A stretch of DNA of 64,000 nucleotides, taken from NCBI RefSeq assembly GCF_030944405.1, contig NZ_CP132339.1, positions 1,798,001 through 1,862,000 on the forward strand, written 5' to 3'. The position numbers and the translations under genes were made by a program. Under the pieces are notes generated by a model, which saw only the letters and a list, made by a program, of their open reading frames with translations, had not been told where the DNA came from and made no database searches. This document shows, one piece after another, positions 37,301-46,097 of this stretch (its first letter is position 1; each line of letters begins with the position of its first letter). Origin of the DNA: Janthinobacterium sp. J1-1 (GTDB taxonomy: Bacteria; Pseudomonadota; Gammaproteobacteria; Burkholderiales; Burkholderiaceae_D).

Positions 37301-38170
37301 TTAGCGGTTGGTGCGCGACATGAACATCAGGCGCTCGAACAGGTTCACGTCCTGCTCGTTTTTCAGCAGCGCGCCATGCAGCGGCGGCACCACGGTTTTC
37401 TGGTCGCCACTGCGCAGCGCCTCGGCCGGGATATCTTCGGCCAGCAGCAGCTTGAGCCAGTCGAGGAATTCCGAGGTCGACGGCTTTTTCTTCAGGCCCG
37501 GCACGTCGCGCACGGCGTAAAAGGTCTGCAGCGCCTGCGCCAGCAATTCCTGTTTCAGGTTCGGGTAGTGGACGGCGACGATCTGCTCCATCGTGTCCTT
37601 GTCCGGGAATTTGATGTAGTGGAAGAAGCAGCGGCGCAAGAAGGCGTCCGGCAGTTCCTTCTCGTTGTTCGAGGTGATGATGACCAGCGGACGGTGGCGC
37701 GCGGTGACCATTTCGCGCGTTTCATAGACATAGAATTCCATGCGGTCCAGTTCGCGCAGCAGGTCGTTGGGGAACTCGATATCGGCCTTGTCGATCTCGT
37801 CGATCAGCAGCACCACCGGCTCCGGCGCCGTGAAGGCCTGCCACAGCACGCCCTTGACGATGTAGTTCTGGATATCGCGCACGCGCTCGTCGCCCAGCTG
37901 CGAGTCGCGCAGGCGCGACACGGCGTCGTATTCGTACAGTCCCTGCTGGGCCTTGGTGGTCGATTTGATATGCCACTGCATCAAGGGCATGTTCAGCGCG
38001 GCCGCCACTTCCTCGGCCAGCATGGTCTTGCCGGTGCCAGGCTCGCCCTTGATCAGCAGCGGGCGCTGCAGGGTCAATGCCGCATTCACGGCCAGTTTCA
38101 GGTCGGCGGTGGCGACGTAGTTATCGGAGCCTTCGAAGCGGTGGCCTTGCTGTGGGTGCGGTGCTTGCAT
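37301..38170 (-). CDS. MoxR family AAA+ ATPase
   Basis: 289 residues from the ATG at 38170 (MQAPHPQQGHRFEGSDNYVA). Walker A (LIKGEPGTGKTMLAEEVA), Walker B (VVLLIDEIDKADIEFPNDLL), sensor 1 (LVIITSNNEKELPDAFLRRC) and a C-terminal lid are present. It is the first gene of an operon with a GNAT gene and a VWA gene. MoxR proteins use ATP to remodel partner enzymes through the VWA protein. A longer reading to 38311 has no recognisable sequence before residue 1 and was rejected. Confidence 0.93.
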   Translation of the reverse strand: MQAPHPQQGHRFEGSDNYVATADLKLAVNAALTLQRPLLIKGEPGTGKTMLAEEVAAALNMPLMQWHIKSTTKAQQGLYEYDAVSRLRDSQLGDERVRDIQNYIVKGVLWQAFTAPEPVVLLIDEIDKADIEFPNDLLRELDRMEFYVYETREMVTARHRPLVIITSNNEKELPDAFLRRCFFHYIKFPDKDTMEQIVAVHYPNLKQELLAQALQTFYAVRDVPGLKKKPSTSEFLDWLKLLLAEDIPAEALRSGDQKTVVPPLHGALLKNEQDVNLFERLMFMSRTNR

Positions 38171-38390
38171 GAGCGGTTCTGCCGGACGGTTGAAAGGATT
38201 CGAGTATAAACAGAACTGTGGCGGACTGCCACGCCGGCGGCCTGTACCCAGGCTGCACACGCGCTGTTTATGTAGGTGGACTTGCAAGATTATCTTGGTT
38301 AGAATCGGCAACTACCAGCCGTCAATACATAAAATCAAAAAAAACCAGCCTTCGCGTTTCTCCGATTACCTTTGTTCACTTTGTGCCAAT

Positions 38391-38720
38391 ATGAAAAAAA
38401 TAATTGCACTCCTCTTGCTTGCAGGCATAGCCAATGCCGTCACAGCAGCTGACATCGCAGGAAACGCCAAGGCCGGGACAGCCAAGGTGGAAATGTGTAT
38501 CGGATGCCACGGCATCCCTGGCTACAAAGCCACTTTTCCTGAAGTCTTCCAGGTGCCGATGATAGGCGGGCAACCCGCCAAATATATCGAAAACGCGCTG
38601 AAAGCGTATCAGAAGGGCGACCGCAAGCACCCCACCATGAAGGGCATCGCCGCCAGCCTGTCGGACCAGGATATCGCCGACGTGGCGGCCTATTATTCGC
38701 AACAAGCCAAGCCCAACTGA
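38391..38720 (+). CDS. small c-type cytochrome
   Basis: 109 residues with a signal peptide (MKKIIALLLLAGIANAVTAA), one heme site CIGCHG, and a distal Met in VPMIGGQPAKYIENALKAYQ. It ends with DQDIADVAAYYSQQAK, the C-terminal helix of cytochrome c553/c4-like domains. It carries single electrons in the periplasm. It is followed after 11 bases by a second gene of the same type; the pair may act like the two halves of a c4 cytochrome. It lies close to the nitrite and NO reductase genes, so electron delivery to NirK is plausible but unproven. Confidence 0.9.
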   Translation: MKKIIALLLLAGIANAVTAADIAGNAKAGTAKVEMCIGCHGIPGYKATFPEVFQVPMIGGQPAKYIENALKAYQKGDRKHPTMKGIAASLSDQDIADVAAYYSQQAKPN

Positions 38721-38731
38721 GGACCAGCCAG

Positions 38732-39073
38732 ATGAAAAGACTACTCGCCGCCCTGTTGTGCTCGGTAATATCCTGCGCGGCTGTCGCCGCCGGCAATATC
38801 AATACGGGCAAGGCCCTGGCCGAAAAATACAGCTGCGCCACCTGCCACGGCAAGGACTACGCCTCGCCGATCGACCCTTCCTATCCCAAGCTGGCCGGCC
38901 AGCACCGCGACTACCTGGAACATGCGCTGACCGCCTACAAGCGCGGCGACGCTCCCAATGGGCGCAACAACGCCATCATGACGGGCCAGGTCAAGCCGCT
39001 GAGCAACCAGGATATCAAGGACCTGGCCGCCTACTTCCACAGCCTGCCGAAAAGCCTGGTGCTGCGCCGCTAA
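38732..39073 (+). CDS. small c-type cytochrome
   Basis: 113 residues with a signal peptide (LLAALLCSVISCAAVAAG), heme motif CATCHG, the SYPKLAGQHRDYLEHALTAY helix, a Met in NAIMTGQVKPL as likely sixth ligand, and the C-terminal IKDLAAYFHSLPKSL. Same family as the preceding gene and probably in one transcript with it. Its last three bases overlap the end of the convergent norR gene. Confidence 0.9.
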   Translation: MKRLLAALLCSVISCAAVAAGNINTGKALAEKYSCATCHGKDYASPIDPSYPKLAGQHRDYLEHALTAYKRGDAPNGRNNAIMTGQVKPLSNQDIKDLAAYFHSLPKSLVLRR

Positions 39074-40614
39074 GGTTTTATCCCCACTCTGCGCGCCAGC
39101 TTGTGCAGATTGCTGGCGTCCAGCCCCAGCTGGCGCGCGCTGGCGGCCCAGTTGCCCTGATGCTGGCGCAAGGCCTGGCGGATTGCCTGGCGCTGGCTCG
39201 CTTCCACGATCTGCTGCATGGTGGCCGGCTGGCCGTCTGACGGCTGCGGCGGTGGTGCTTCATCTGCGCCGCCAGGCATCTCCACGCCGTCCAGGTCCAG
39301 CATGTCCGGCTCCAGGGTCACGATCTGCCTGCGGTCCGCGCCGCGTATCACCGCTTTCAGCGCGGCGCGGCTGATCACATGTTCCAGCTCCCTGACATTG
39401 CCGGGCCAGCGGTAGTGGCGCAGCGTGTCTTCGGCGGCGTTCGACAGCCGCAGGCTGCGCAGGCCCAGGCGCGCGCGGTTCAGTTCCAGGAAGCGCCCGG
39501 CCAAGAGCAGCACGTCGTGGCCCCGTTCGCGCAGCGGCGGAATCGGCACCGGATACACCGACAGCCGGTGATACAGGTCGGCGCGAAACGTGCCGTCGCG
39601 CACATGGTCGCGCAGGCTGCGGTTGGTGGCGGCGATCACGCGCACGTTCACGCGCCGCGGCTGGTCGGCGCCCAGGCGCTGGATCTCGCCGTTCTGCAGG
39701 GTGCGCAGCAGCTTGGCCTGTATCGACAGCGGCAATTCCCCCACTTCATCGAGGAACAAAGTACCGCCTTCGGCCGCCTCGAAACGGCCCGGCCGGTCGC
39801 TGACGGCGCCTGAAAACGCGCCACGCGCATGGCCGAACAATTCGCTTTCGGCCAGCGACTCGGGCAGTGCCGCGCAATTGACGTGCACCAGCGGTTTGCC
39901 GGCCCGGCGCGACAGCCGGTGCAGCCGGTGCGCGCACAATTCCTTGCCCACGCCCGTCTCGCCCAGCAGCAGCACCGGCAGTTCCGAGTCGGCCACCACT
40001 TCCAGTTCATGCAGCAGCTGGATAATGGCCTCGCTCTGGCCCAGGAAATCGCTGTCTTCGCGCGTTGCTCCGGTGCTGGCCTGGGCGGCGGCGCCGGACA
40101 CGCGCAGGGCGCGGATTTCCGCTTCCAGCCGCGTCACGCGCACGGCGGCCTCGATGGCGCAGGCCAGTTCGCCCAGCTCGCGCTGCGCCTGGCCGTCAAA
40201 GGCGCCCACCTGCAGCGCATCGAGGGTCACCACGCCCCAGCGCTCGCTTTCCAGGTGCAGCGCCATGCCCATGCAGTCGTGCACCGGCAGCGGCACACCT
40301 GGCCGGTCGGCGATCAGGCCGTCGTAAGGGTCGGGCATGGCGCTGTCGTGATGAAAGCAGGTCACGCCGCGCCGGCGCAAGATGGTCGCCAGGCGCGGAT
40401 GGTCCTTGACCAGGAAGCGGCGCCCCAGGGTGTCGCTGACCAGGCCGTCCATGGCCACCGGCCGCAAATGCTCGCCGTCCAGTTTCAAGAGGGCCACCGC
40501 GCCGCAGCCGAAGTGGGCGCGCAGGCTGACGACCAGGCGCTGCAGGCGCACGGCCACCGGCAGGTCGGCCACCAGGTCGGTCAGCAACAGCAAATGGGTC
40601 GTGGTAATGGTCAT
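39070..40614 (-). CDS. norR: NorR, nitric oxide-sensing sigma-54 activator
   Basis: 514 residues from the ATG at 40614; a GTG at 40623 would add three. An N-terminal GAF domain (~1-170) holds the NO-sensing iron. The AAA+ domain has LLGETGVGKELCAHRLH (Walker A), GAFSGA in place of the usual GAFTGA loop that contacts sigma-54, GGTLFLDEVGEL (Walker B) and NRSLRDHVRDGTFRADLYHR. A Fis-type helix-turn-helix (NWAASARQLGLDASNLHKLA) ends the protein. It binds the GGT-N7-ACC boxes before nirK and, on binding NO, activates the sigma-54 promoter. One box covers its own start codon, which suggests autoregulation. Confidence 0.93.
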   Translation of the reverse strand: MTITTTHLLLLTDLVADLPVAVRLQRLVVSLRAHFGCGAVALLKLDGEHLRPVAMDGLVSDTLGRRFLVKDHPRLATILRRRGVTCFHHDSAMPDPYDGLIADRPGVPLPVHDCMGMALHLESERWGVVTLDALQVGAFDGQAQRELGELACAIEAAVRVTRLEAEIRALRVSGAAAQASTGATREDSDFLGQSEAIIQLLHELEVVADSELPVLLLGETGVGKELCAHRLHRLSRRAGKPLVHVNCAALPESLAESELFGHARGAFSGAVSDRPGRFEAAEGGTLFLDEVGELPLSIQAKLLRTLQNGEIQRLGADQPRRVNVRVIAATNRSLRDHVRDGTFRADLYHRLSVYPVPIPPLRERGHDVLLLAGRFLELNRARLGLRSLRLSNAAEDTLRHYRWPGNVRELEHVISRAALKAVIRGADRRQIVTLEPDMLDLDGVEMPGGADEAPPPQPSDGQPATMQQIVEASQRQAIRQALRQHQGNWAASARQLGLDASNLHKLARRVGIKP

Positions 40615-40665
40615 GATCACCACGCAGGGTACATCCGACCGTTTACCGGCACGGTCATTGCGACC
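40609..40665. promoter_or_regulatory. three NorR boxes (GGT-N7-ACC)
   Basis: Perfect GGT-N7-ACC sites occur at 40609-40621, 40628-40640 and 40653-40665. This is the NorR enhancer consensus described in Ralstonia eutropha and E. coli, where three boxes are also typical. They lie about 50 to 100 bases upstream of the sigma-54 promoter, a normal enhancer distance. The first covers the norR start. Confidence 0.85.
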
Positions 40666-40704
40666 CTGTGTTTTTCAATTCCTTGATTTGAAACGGGTTT
40701 TTCC

Positions 40705-40719
40705 TGGCATGCGAGTTGC
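40705..40719 (+). promoter_or_regulatory. sigma-54 promoter of nirK
   Basis: TGGCATGCGAGTTGC has the -24 GG and -12 GC exactly ten bases apart and matches the TGGCAC-N5-TTGC consensus but for one base. Transcription would start near 40731, about 34 bases before the nirK ATG. Confidence 0.82.
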
Positions 40720-40764
40720 GTTATTACAACTGCCAACTCGGCATACAAGACCAAGGATCGTTTC

Positions 40765-42231
40765 ATGAAACCGACTCTCCCCCTTTGCGCCATCGCCGCC
40801 GCCCTGTGCCTGCTGTCGCTCGATGCACCGGCGCTGGCCGCCGCAGCCGCCCCCATCGCCAAGGCCGCCGCCAGCGCGCCCGTCACGCGCCGCCATGAAC
40901 TGCAAACCAATATCGTCGACGGCAAGATGGTGTTTGTCGATGCCAAGGGCCAGGTCAACCCCGTGTTGACGGCCAATACGGGCGACACCATCGAGCTGGT
41001 ACTGAAAAGCGGCGAGGGCGCCGAGCATGACCTGGTGATCCCCGAACTCAATGTCGCCTCCGCCAAGTTCAGCACCGGCAGCGGCAAGATCACCGTGCGC
41101 TTCAAGGTGACCAAAGCTGGCAGCTTTACCTATTACTGCTCGATTCCCGGCCATCGCCAGATCGGCATGGAAGGCAAATTGCAGGTCAGCGGCCCGACCC
41201 TGGCCGACGCTGGTGCCGCTGCCGCGCCGGCCACCAGCACCGGCGGCGACGCCAGTTCGGCCGCGCTGGCGCTGTACACGCCGGCGCCGTCGCCGATGCG
41301 CGGACCGGACCCCGCGGCCGTCAGCGTGGCGGCCAATCCGGCGCAGGTGCCGGCGGCCATCGGTGCGCGCGCGCCGCAGCTGCTCAAGTACCGCATGGAG
41401 ACGGTGGAATTGCCCGGCAAGCTCGATGACGGCACCACGTTTACTTATTGGACCTTCAACCGGCAGGTGCCCGGCCCCATGCTGCGCGCCCGCGTCGGCG
41501 ACACGGTGGAGCTGACCCTGTTCAACGCCAACGACAGCAAGATGATCCACTCGATTGACCTGCACGCGGTGACGGGCGGCCATGGCGGCGGCCAGCACAC
41601 GCAAGTTGCGCCGGGCCAGGAAAAAAACATCACATTCAAGGCGCTCAATCCGGGCCTGTATGTGTACCACTGCGCGACGCCCTTGGTGCCGCAGCATATC
41701 GCGGCCGGCATGTACGGCATGATCCTGGTGGAACCGGAAGGCGGCCTGTCGAAAGTCGACCGCGAGTACTACGTGATGCAGGGCGAGATGTACACGGGCC
41801 GCCCGCACGGCGCGCCCGTGCACCAGGAAGCGAACCTGGAAAAAATGGCCAACGAGCTGCCCGATTACTACGTCTTCAATGGCGAAGTGGGCGCGCTCAG
41901 CAAGACCCACAAGCTGCAGGCGAAAGTCGGCGAGACCGTGCGCATCTACTTTGGCGTCGGCGGCCCGAACAAGATTTCATCGTTCCACATCATCGGCGAG
42001 ATCTTCGACAAGGTCTACAGCGAAGGCTCGATCAGCAGTCCGAAACACGACGTGCAGACCACGCTGGTGGCGCCGGGCGGGGCGACCATCGTCGAGTTGA
42101 AAGTCCAGCACCCGGGCAGCTACCTGCTGGTCGACCATGCCCTGTCGCGCGCCGGCAAGGGCGCGGTCGGCGTGCTGGAGGTCACCGGCGAACCCGTTCC
42201 CGGTGTATTCCACGCCGGCGCCCATCAATAA
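40765..42231 (+). CDS. nirK: copper nitrite reductase NirK with an extra N-terminal cupredoxin domain
   Basis: 488 residues; classical NirK has ~340-380. Signal peptide to ~26. Residues ~40-145 form a complete cupredoxin with a type 1 copper site (GAEHDLVIPE, YYCSIPGHRQIGM). An Ala/Pro linker follows, then the two-domain NirK core from ~195: MIHSIDLHAV with the catalytic Asp and first type 2 His, YVYHCATPLVPQHIAAGMYG (type 1 ligands and second type 2 His), and SSFHIIGEIFD (third type 2 His). It reduces nitrite to NO in the periplasm. The added domain may bring electrons to the core, as proposed for the Hyphomicrobium enzyme. It is first in the NorR-controlled operon. Confidence 0.94.
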   Translation: MKPTLPLCAIAAALCLLSLDAPALAAAAAPIAKAAASAPVTRRHELQTNIVDGKMVFVDAKGQVNPVLTANTGDTIELVLKSGEGAEHDLVIPELNVASAKFSTGSGKITVRFKVTKAGSFTYYCSIPGHRQIGMEGKLQVSGPTLADAGAAAAPATSTGGDASSAALALYTPAPSPMRGPDPAAVSVAANPAQVPAAIGARAPQLLKYRMETVELPGKLDDGTTFTYWTFNRQVPGPMLRARVGDTVELTLFNANDSKMIHSIDLHAVTGGHGGGQHTQVAPGQEKNITFKALNPGLYVYHCATPLVPQHIAAGMYGMILVEPEGGLSKVDREYYVMQGEMYTGRPHGAPVHQEANLEKMANELPDYYVFNGEVGALSKTHKLQAKVGETVRIYFGVGGPNKISSFHIIGEIFDKVYSEGSISSPKHDVQTTLVAPGGATIVELKVQHPGSYLLVDHALSRAGKGAVGVLEVTGEPVPGVFHAGAHQ

Positions 42232-42253
42232 CCTACACTTTCAAGGAGCAATC

Positions 42254-42931
42254 ATGGATTTCATCGACCAGTCCCTGGGCCAGCTGGCCCGCCGCATTCC
42301 GGGCGCAACGCGCCTGTTCGACGCCCACCATCTCGATTTTTGCTGCGGCGGCAACAAGACCCTGCGCGCGGCGGCGGCTGCCGCCGGTGTCGACACGCAG
42401 CCCATTGTCGACGAACTGCAAGTGCTGCTGGAACGCGGCGACGCGTCCGGCGAAGGCGAATGGCAGGATGCCTCTGCCGCTGAACTGGTGGCGCATGTGC
42501 TGGCGCGCTACCACGCCGTGCACCGCGAGCAGCTGCCTGAGCTGATACGGCTGGCGCGCAAGGTCGAGCAGGTGCATGGCGACCGGGCCGACTGTCCGCA
42601 TGGCCTGGCCGATCAATTGTCAAGCATGGCGCAGGAGCTGGAAAGCCATATGCGCAAGGAAGAAAACGTGCTGTTCCCGATGATCGCCGGTGGCCATGGG
42701 GCGATGGCGGGCGGGCCGATCAGCGTGATGCGCATGGAGCACGACGACCATGGCGTGGCCCTGCGCGCGATCGAGCAGCTGACGAACGGCATCGTGGCGC
42801 CAGCCGGCGCCTGCACCACCTGGCGCGCGCTGTACACGGGATTGCGGACCTTCCGCGAAGACCTGATGGCGCATATCCACACTGAAAACAATATCCTGTT
42901 CGAGCGCTTTGCGCCGGCCATGGTGCATTGA
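42254..42931 (+). CDS. ytfE: iron-sulfur cluster repair di-iron protein (YtfE/RIC/DnrN)
   Basis: 225 residues from the ATG at 42254, preceded by AAGGAG. The N-terminal ScdA_N part has DAHHLDFCCGGNKTLRAA. The hemerythrin-like domain carries the di-iron ligands in ARYHAVHREQLPEL, LESHMRKEENVLFPMI, MRMEHDDHGVALRAIE and LMAHIHTENNILFERF. The protein repairs Fe-S clusters damaged by NO. It lies between nirK and norB in one operon, 22 bases after nirK and 12 before norB, as expected for NO defence. Confidence 0.92.
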   Translation: MDFIDQSLGQLARRIPGATRLFDAHHLDFCCGGNKTLRAAAAAAGVDTQPIVDELQVLLERGDASGEGEWQDASAAELVAHVLARYHAVHREQLPELIRLARKVEQVHGDRADCPHGLADQLSSMAQELESHMRKEENVLFPMIAGGHGAMAGGPISVMRMEHDDHGVALRAIEQLTNGIVAPAGACTTWRALYTGLRTFREDLMAHIHTENNILFERFAPAMVH

Positions 42932-42943
42932 CGAAGAAAGACG

Positions 42944-45220
42944 ATGATGGGGCAATATAAAAAACTCTGGTTCACCTTGATCGGCGTGCTGATCGTGACC
43001 TTTTCGCTGCTGGGATACTATGGCGCCGAAGTGTACCGGCAGGCGCCGCCGATTCCTGCGCAGGTCACCGCGCCGGGCGGCAAGCTGCTGTTCGACCGCG
43101 AAGGCATCCTCGACGGCCAGACGGCCTGGCAATCGGTGGGCGGCATGCAGCTCGGCTCCATCTGGGGCCACGGCGCCTACCAGGCGCCCGACTGGACGGC
43201 CGACTGGCTGCACCGCGAACTGATGGCCTGGCTGGAACTGGCCGCGCAGGACCGGCACGGCAAGGCCTACGCGGCGCTGGATGGCCCGGCGCAGGCGGCG
43301 CTGCGCGAAGCGCTCAGGCTCGAATACCGCGGCAATGGCGTCGATGCGGCGCAGGAGCTGCATCTGTCGGCGCGCCGGGTCGAGGCGATCCGCGTCACCG
43401 CCAGCTACTATGACCAGCTGTTCTCGGACGCGCCCGCGCTGCGCACCAGCCGCGAACACTACGCCATGAAGGAAAACACCCTGCCCAGCGCCGAACGGCG
43501 CCAGCAGATGACGCAGTTCTTTTTCTGGACCGCGTGGGCCGCCGCCACCGAGCGCCCCGGCCTTGACGTCACCTATACCAACAACTGGCCGCACGAACCG
43601 CTGATCGGCAACCACCCCAGCGGCGAGAACGTGGTGTGGTCGGTCGCCAGCGTGGTGGTGCTGCTGGCCGGCGTCGGCTTCCTGGTATGGGGCTGGGCCT
43701 TCTTGCGCGACCATGACGAGCCCTTGCCGGCGCCCGGAGCGCGCGACCCCTTGACGACGTTTGCCCTGACGGCTTCGCAGCGGGGACTGGGCAAATACCT
43801 GTTCCTGGTGGTGGCGTTGTTCATCTTCCAGGTATTCATCGGCGGCTTCACGGCCCACTATACGGTGGAGGGACAAACCTTTTATGGCATCGACGTTTCG
43901 CGCTGGTTCCCGTACGCGCTGACACGCACCTGGCATATCCAGGCTGCGCTGTTCTGGATCGCCACCGGCTTCCTGGCCGCCGGCCTGTTCCTGGCGCCGC
44001 TGATCAATGGCGGCAAGGATCCGGCTTGGCAGCGGCTTGGGGTCGATGTGCTGTTCTGGGCGCTGGTGGTCGTCGTCGTCGGTTCGTTCATTGGCAACTA
44101 CCTGGCGATCGCGCAGGTGATGCCGCCCGAATGGAATTTCTGGCTGGGCCACCAGGGGTATGAATACGTGGACCTGGGCCGTTTGTGGCAGATCGGCAAA
44201 TACGTCGGCATCCTGCTGTGGCTGGCCCTGATGCTGCGCGGCGTGGTGCCGGCGCTGCTGGTCAAGGGCGGTGACAAGAACCTGCTGGCGCTGCTGACCG
44301 CTTCGGTGGGCGCGATCGGCCTGTTTTATGGCGCCGGCCTGTTCTACGGCGAGCGCACGCATTTGTCGGTGATGGAGTACTGGCGCTGGTGGGTGGTGCA
44401 CCTGTGGGTCGAGGGTTTCTTCGAAGTGTTCGCCACCACGGCGCTGGCCTTTATCTTTTCCACCCTGGGCCTGGTGTCGGTGCGCATGGCCACGGCGGCC
44501 AGCCTGGCCTCGGCCTCGCTGTTCATGCTCGGTGGCATACCGGGTACCTTCCACCACCTGTACTTTGCCGGCACCACCACGCCGGTGATGGCCATCGGCG
44601 CCAGCTTCAGTGCGCTCGAAGTGGTGCCGCTGATCGTGCTCGGTCACGAAGCGTGGGAAAACTGGCGCCTCAAGGATCGTGCAGCCTGGATGGAAAACCT
44701 GCGCTGGCCATTGATGTGCTTTGTCGCGGTGGCCTTCTGGAACATGCTGGGCGCGGGCGTGTTCGGCTTCATGATCAATCCGCCGATGGCGCTGTACTAC
44801 ATCCAGGGCCTGAACACCACTCCGGTGCACGCCCATGCGGCGCTGTTCGGCGTGTACGGTTTCCTGGCGCTGGGCTTTACCCTGCTGGTGCTGCGCTATC
44901 TGCGGCCTGACTATCGCTACAGCAAGGGGCTGATGAGGACGGCCTTCTGGGGCCTGAACGCGGGCCTGGTGCTGATGATCTTTACCAGCCTGCTGCCGAT
45001 CGGCATCATCCAGTTCCACGCCAGCGTGACCGAAGGCCTGTGGTATGCACGCAGCGAGGCATTCATGCAGCAGCCCTTGCTGCAGAATCTGCGCTGGGTG
45101 CGTACGTTTGGCGACGTGGTGTTTATCGTCGGCGCGGTGGCCATGGCGCTGCAGGTGGTGCTGGGGTTGCTGGGCAAGGCGAAGGCGCCCGCGCTGCCGC
45201 AGGCGGTAAGGCCAGCTTGA
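42944..45220 (+). CDS. norB: quinol-dependent nitric oxide reductase (qNorB)
   Basis: 758 residues, the length of single-subunit qNOR. One N-terminal helix is followed by a periplasmic cytochrome-like domain without a CxxCH heme site (GKLLFDREGILDGQTAWQSV, GSIWGHGAYQAPDWTADWLH), then twelve to thirteen helices of the heme-copper oxidase type with WHIQAALFWIATGF, WWVVHLWVEGFFEVFATTAL and GTFHHLYFAGTT carrying the His ligands. It reduces two NO to N2O using quinol in the inner membrane. Last gene of the nirK operon; a hairpin terminator follows. Confidence 0.95.
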   Translation: MMGQYKKLWFTLIGVLIVTFSLLGYYGAEVYRQAPPIPAQVTAPGGKLLFDREGILDGQTAWQSVGGMQLGSIWGHGAYQAPDWTADWLHRELMAWLELAAQDRHGKAYAALDGPAQAALREALRLEYRGNGVDAAQELHLSARRVEAIRVTASYYDQLFSDAPALRTSREHYAMKENTLPSAERRQQMTQFFFWTAWAAATERPGLDVTYTNNWPHEPLIGNHPSGENVVWSVASVVVLLAGVGFLVWGWAFLRDHDEPLPAPGARDPLTTFALTASQRGLGKYLFLVVALFIFQVFIGGFTAHYTVEGQTFYGIDVSRWFPYALTRTWHIQAALFWIATGFLAAGLFLAPLINGGKDPAWQRLGVDVLFWALVVVVVGSFIGNYLAIAQVMPPEWNFWLGHQGYEYVDLGRLWQIGKYVGILLWLALMLRGVVPALLVKGGDKNLLALLTASVGAIGLFYGAGLFYGERTHLSVMEYWRWWVVHLWVEGFFEVFATTALAFIFSTLGLVSVRMATAASLASASLFMLGGIPGTFHHLYFAGTTTPVMAIGASFSALEVVPLIVLGHEAWENWRLKDRAAWMENLRWPLMCFVAVAFWNMLGAGVFGFMINPPMALYYIQGLNTTPVHAHAALFGVYGFLALGFTLLVLRYLRPDYRYSKGLMRTAFWGLNAGLVLMIFTSLLPIGIIQFHASVTEGLWYARSEAFMQQPLLQNLRWVRTFGDVVFIVGAVAMALQVVLGLLGKAKAPALPQAVRPA

Positions 45221-45237
45221 CTAGTTATCCATCTGCC

Positions 45238-45261
45238 GAAGCCACGCTAGCCGTGGCTTTT
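45238..45261. terminator. terminator between norB and the DoxX-like gene
   Basis: AGCCACG (45240-45246), a five-base loop and CGTGGCT (45252-45258) followed by TTTTCTC form a rho-independent terminator for norB. It overlaps the last codons of the convergent gene and can serve weakly both ways. Confidence 0.7.
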
Positions 45262-45630
45262 CTCCTGCAGGGCCAGGAAGACCAGGCCGGCGACCAGAGG
45301 AATGTTTTTCGTCAGCGGCCCGAAAGGGTGGATCAAAAATTCCGGCAGGAAGACGGCGATCACCAGCGTATAGCCCGCCACCTGCGCGCACTGCGTCCAC
45401 CAGAGCCAGGCCCTGGCATGGACCAGCGAGGCGATGCCCATGGCCAGGTCGGCCAGGCAGGAGGCGGCAAACACCTGTTCCGTATGCAGCGTGATGCCGC
45501 TGCGGCGCAGCCAAGCGAGCGATTCGGCATGCGGATACAGATACCAGGACACAAACGCCGTCCATAGCCAGATAAAGGCCATGCCGAGGCGCATGGCCCA
45601 GTACAGCCGCTGCAGGTGCGCCGGCGTCAT
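45247..45630 (-). CDS. DoxX-like small membrane protein
   Basis: 127 residues from the ATG at 45630 with four membrane helices: YWAMRLGMAFIWLWTAFVSW, FAASCLADLAMGIASLVHA, QCAQVAGYTLVIAVFLPEFL and NIPLVAGLVFLALQEK. The pattern fits the DoxX-like (DoxX_3) family. Its ATG lies within the stop of the DUF2269 gene (ATGA). Function unknown. It reads toward norB and shares the terminator hairpin. Confidence 0.75.
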   Translation of the reverse strand: MTPAHLQRLYWAMRLGMAFIWLWTAFVSWYLYPHAESLAWLRRSGITLHTEQVFAASCLADLAMGIASLVHARAWLWWTQCAQVAGYTLVIAVFLPEFLIHPFGPLTKNIPLVAGLVFLALQEKSHG

Positions 45631-46097
45631 GGCGCGGGCTTGGCCACCATCAGCCAGTAGACCAGCATCAGCGCGGCAAATGCCGGCACGCCGAGCCAGA
45701 ACCAGCAGCGCGCATAGGTCCAGTACAGGCGCGGCAGAGGCGTGCCCGCGTCGTCCGCCAGGCGGGCCAGGTCGCGCATGCGGATCTGCAGCCACACCAC
45801 GGGCAGCCAGCAGGCGCCGGCCAGCGTATACAGCAGCATCGAGGCGAAGACCCAGCCGGACAGGATGGGATAGCCGGCCAGGTGCGCCAGCGCCAGTCCG
45901 GACAGCGGCTGGATGATGACGGCCGGCGTGGTGAACAGCCAGTCGGCCAGCACGGTCTTTTCGGCCGACAGGCGGATCGCCCGCACCTCGCCGCCCCGGT
46001 CGTTGATCCACTTGAAGAAAGCGATGCCGATGCCGGTGCCAAACAGGATCGTGGCGCTGAGGATGTGCAGCCATTTGACGAACAGGTACCAGCTCAT
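45627..46097 (-). CDS. DUF2269 family membrane protein
   Basis: 156 residues, four to five helices, starting MSWYLFVKWLHILSATILFG, the typical DUF2269 opening with a His in the first helix, and containing KTVLADWLFTTPAVIIQPLS. The family has no proven function. It overlaps both neighbours by four bases, so this is a fixed three-gene unit with the saccharopine-dehydrogenase-like gene upstream and the DoxX-like gene downstream. Confidence 0.8.
   Translation of the reverse strand: MSWYLFVKWLHILSATILFGTGIGIAFFKWINDRGGEVRAIRLSAEKTVLADWLFTTPAVIIQPLSGLALAHLAGYPILSGWVFASMLLYTLAGACWLPVVWLQIRMRDLARLADDAGTPLPRLYWTYARCWFWLGVPAFAALMLVYWLMVAKPAP

Noticed and set aside
42620..45019. Minus-strand ORF of 799 codons opposite norB
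   Set aside because: Shadow of norB; no signal, motif or ribosome site.
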